Assembly: GCA_964405465.1 (NCBI GenBank)
Contig: CAYONZ010000087.1
Span: 1 to 8,144 of the forward strand
DNA length: 8,144 nt
Source: CAYONZ01 sp964405465
Lineage (GTDB): Bacteria; Bdellovibrionota; Bdellovibrionia; Bdellovibrionales; JAMPXM01
Direction: 5' to 3'
Shown piece after piece: positions 6,434 to 8,144 of this stretch. Position 1 is the stretch's first letter. Each line of letters opens with the position of its first letter. Made by a program: the position numbers and the translations under genes. The notes below the pieces were generated by a model that made no database searches, had not been told where the DNA came from, and saw only the letters and a list, made by a program, of their open reading frames with translations.

Positions 6434-6934
6434 ATCTCTTTTAAAATGAAATTGAATTTGTGGGGATCGTTGATGCTTGGTTTGTGATTTACTTTTTTCT
6501 TGCGACTTCGGATCGCGTTTAAATCCAGTGCGCTCTAGCACTGAGATTGAAGCTGGATTATCGGCGGATGTTGCTGCCTGCATTTCAGATAAATTGAAAT
6601 TATTTAGTGCCTTCTCGGTAAACGCCTTCATGACCTCTGTTGCAAGACCTTGATTTTGATAGGCTGGATGAATCCAGTATCCAATCTCGGCTGCGCCTTC
6701 TTCGGTGAAAATTCTGAATTCGAGACAACCAATTAGTTTTTTTTCTGAATTGAGTTCTATGGCCAAAAGAAACTCGGACCGATCGGTTTCTTTTTGGTCC
6801 TCAAGAGCAGCCTCCACAAATGCTGCTGCTCCATCAGGAGAAAAAGAATCAGAGGATTCGAGAATGGCCTCAACATCAAGTTTTTGTAGTTCGCGCAGCT
6901 TCAGTCGGGCTGTTTGTAGTAAAATATTTTTCAT
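6431..6934 (-). CDS. GNAT-family N-acetyltransferase (RimJ/RimL-like)
   Basis: 167 residues, predicted cytoplasmic. The fold order is typical: a first strand TARLKLRELQKLD (8-20), a central strand KLIGCLEFRIF (66-76), motif EIGYWIHPAYQNQGLATE (83-100) with the acetyl-CoA pyrophosphate loop QNQGLA at 93-98, and ATSADNPASISVLERTGF (121-138) where Asn126 and the following helix complete the cofactor site. This places it with RimJ/RimL-type enzymes, which acetylate protein N-termini or small amines; the substrate here cannot be told. The C-terminal 27 residues are unusually Lys/Gln/Ser-rich, and the TAG stop coincides with a diverged MITE terminal repeat, so the tail may have been altered by an insertion. 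The Shine-Dalgarno is weak. It is divergent from the cysteine synthase gene and convergent with the U32 gene. Confidence 0.85.
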   Translation of the reverse strand: MKNILLQTARLKLRELQKLDVEAILESSDSFSPDGAAAFVEAALEDQKETDRSEFLLAIELNSEKKLIGCLEFRIFTEEGAAEIGYWIHPAYQNQGLATEVMKAFTEKALNNFNLSEMQAATSADNPASISVLERTGFKRDPKSQEKSKSQTKHQRSPQIQFHFKRD

Positions 6935-6994
6935 GAAACTTAGAATATTTCATTTTGAGGGACGAAGCTATCCCCAAGTTGTTGTAGAAGTTTT

Positions 6995-7033
6995 TTGACA
7001 AATCGTTGTCAGAATCTCTAGAGATGGCTAGCC
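6995..7033. promoter_or_regulatory. promoter/operator region with three successive palindromes
   Basis: A perfect -35-like TTGACA (6995-7000) overlaps the dyad TGACAA-atcg-TTGTCA (6996-7011). It is followed by the perfect 12-bp palindrome ATCTCTAGAGAT (7014-7025) and immediately by GGCTAGCC (7026-7033). The -10 at 16-18 nt spacing is poor (TCTAGA or TAGAGA). The block sits between the divergent acetyltransferase and cysteine synthase genes, a natural place for an operator. The regulator is unknown. Confidence 0.4.
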
Positions 7034-7067
7034 TAGACTAAAGGGCCATAAGATGGTGTTCATAGAT

Positions 7068-7073
7068 AGGTGG
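7068..7073 (+). promoter_or_regulatory. ribosome binding site deciding the cysteine synthase start
   Basis: AGGTGG lies 6 nt before the ATG at 7080. The in-frame ATG at 7053 also has a possible site (AAGGG, 7041-7045). It would add MVFIDRWWH, which does not resemble family N-termini, whereas starting at 7080 gives the usual short lead before GGTPLIKL. Confidence 0.5.
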
Positions 7074-7079
7074 TGGCAT

Positions 7080-8075
7080 ATGAGAGTTGGATCAGTCGAA
7101 GCAGCAGTGGGCGGAACTCCCCTGATAAAATTGCAAACCCTTTCACGTCTCAGTGGCAATGAAATATACGGTAAGGCTGAGTTTCTCAATCCAGGTGGAA
7201 GCGTGAAAGACCGAACGGCATTGGGTATTATCTTGGCCGCAGAAAAAAAAGGTATTCTTACGGAGGGTTCCACAATTGTTGAAGGCACTGCCGGCAACAC
7301 TGGAATTGGCCTAGCTACTCTGGCGGCTCAACGAGGTTACAAATGTATGATTGTGATGCCCAACAATCAAGCTCCAGAAAAATATGAAACGCTGAGGGCT
7401 CTGGGGGTTGAATTGGTTCTAGTGGACCCCTGTCCCTTTGTGAGTGATAGGCATTTTTATCATACAGCGCGAACGCTTGCTTCTAGTAAACAGAATATGT
7501 TTTGGGCCGATCAGTTTGAAAACTTGGCAAACTTTGAAATTCACCTTGCAACGACAGGTCCTGAAATTTGGGAACAGACGCAAGGGAGAGTCGATGTCTT
7601 TGTCTCGTCAGCTGGAACCGGTGGTACTATTGCTGGAGTTTCTTGTGCCTTGAAAAAGTTGAATCCAAAAATTCATATTCAGCTTGTTGATCCCATGGGT
7701 TCGGGATTGTATTCGTATTTTCAAACAGGCAGCATCGCAAGCCAGGGATCCTCAATGACAGAAGGAATTGGCATCATGCGACTGACGGCGAATTTCAAGA
7801 ATGCACAAATTGATAGTGCGGTACAGGTACAAGATCAAGAGATGCTTTCGATGTTGTACCACTTGGCCCAAAGAGAAGGATTGTTAGTCGGAACTTCTGC
7901 TGCTCTCAATGTGTTTGCCGCTTACAAATATGCTCTTGCCCATCAGGGGCAAGGCCTGCGAATTGTCACGGTTCTTTGTGATTCGGGACTCAGGTATCAG
8001 TCTCGAGTCTTCAATGAAAAGTATTTGCATGAAAAGGGACTTCGATCAGATTTAGCGTTGGATCTTTTTGTCTAG
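7080..8075 (+). CDS. cysK: PLP-dependent cysteine synthase (O-acetylserine sulfhydrylase family)
   Basis: 331 residues from the ATG at 7080 (340 if the ATG at 7053 is used). Family reaction: O-acetyl-L-serine plus sulfide gives L-cysteine, in the cytoplasm. Visible fold-type II PLP motifs are GGTPLIKL (11-18), NPGGSVKDR with the Schiff-base Lys43, the substrate loop EGTAGNTGIGLA (68-79), the phosphate-binding GTGGT (179-183), TEGIG (227-231) and CDSGLRYQS (300-308), whose Ser302 is placed to contact the pyridine nitrogen. The EGTAGNTG form, rather than EPTSGNTG, and the WADQFENLAN segment resemble a CysK subgroup seen in alphaproteobacteria, so it may not be orthologous to E. coli CysK. A cystathionine beta-synthase-like activity is possible from sequence, but no heme or CBS regulatory domain is present. 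No sulfur-pathway neighbour such as cysE is in the window. The last 69 nt of the window after it show nothing recognisable. Confidence 0.87.
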   Translation: MRVGSVEAAVGGTPLIKLQTLSRLSGNEIYGKAEFLNPGGSVKDRTALGIILAAEKKGILTEGSTIVEGTAGNTGIGLATLAAQRGYKCMIVMPNNQAPEKYETLRALGVELVLVDPCPFVSDRHFYHTARTLASSKQNMFWADQFENLANFEIHLATTGPEIWEQTQGRVDVFVSSAGTGGTIAGVSCALKKLNPKIHIQLVDPMGSGLYSYFQTGSIASQGSSMTEGIGIMRLTANFKNAQIDSAVQVQDQEMLSMLYHLAQREGLLVGTSAALNVFAAYKYALAHQGQGLRIVTVLCDSGLRYQSRVFNEKYLHEKGLRSDLALDLFV

Positions 8076-8144
8076 AGGCGAATTCCGTCGGGTCTCTAAC
8101 AAATCGTGGGGTGCCGCAAATTGTATTGGTTTATGATGAGATAA

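Noticed and set aside
7053..7079. Longer cysteine synthase start adding MVFIDRWWH
   Set aside because: It is possible, but the added residues do not resemble family N-termini and AGGTGG before 7080 is better placed.

Overview
The window looks like chromosomal DNA from a Gram-negative bacterium, most likely Bdellovibrionota or a related deltaproteobacterial-type lineage. The base composition is moderate. There are several small, cysteine-containing, signal-peptide-bearing proteins without obvious named families, a conserved protein with a histone-like lysine tail, and a periplasmic L,D-transpeptidase. The lineage assignment is an inference from gene style; there is no rRNA or marker gene here to prove it.

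Layout, left to right. (1) 35-541(+) encodes a TfoX-N-like protein with a lysine-rich N-terminal tail. (2) 607-2627 is an accessory stretch of three small secreted proteins: 607-1128(+), 1321-1794(-) and 2157-2627(+). The first two converge, and the 192-bp gap between their stop codons holds a 161-bp palindromic, MITE-like element with perfect 20-bp terminal inverted repeats (1130-1290). (3) 2628-2989 is non-coding and contains a probable intrinsic terminator (2703-2745) and a dyad (2894-2915). (4) 2990-6271(+) is a two-gene unit: a secreted YkuD-type L,D-transpeptidase, then after 3 nt an 875-residue U32-family protein related to the RlhA group of tRNA/rRNA hydroxylases, with two U32-like halves that each carry four clustered cysteines. 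(5) 6431-6934(-) is a GNAT acetyltransferase whose stop codon lies inside a diverged copy of the MITE's terminal repeat. (6) 7080-8075(+) is a PLP-dependent cysteine synthase, divergent from the GNAT gene across a short spacer carrying three consecutive palindromes.

The functional themes are cell-wall cross-linking (L,D-transpeptidase), probable RNA or cofactor oxygen-independent hydroxylation (U32), cysteine biosynthesis (CysK-like) and exported small disulfide-type proteins. I see no defence system, CRISPR array, tRNA, rRNA or complete insertion sequence. The least ordinary signals are the MITE and its apparent relative at the GNAT stop codon, the shared cysteine motif of two of the secreted proteins, and the double-cluster U32 protein.
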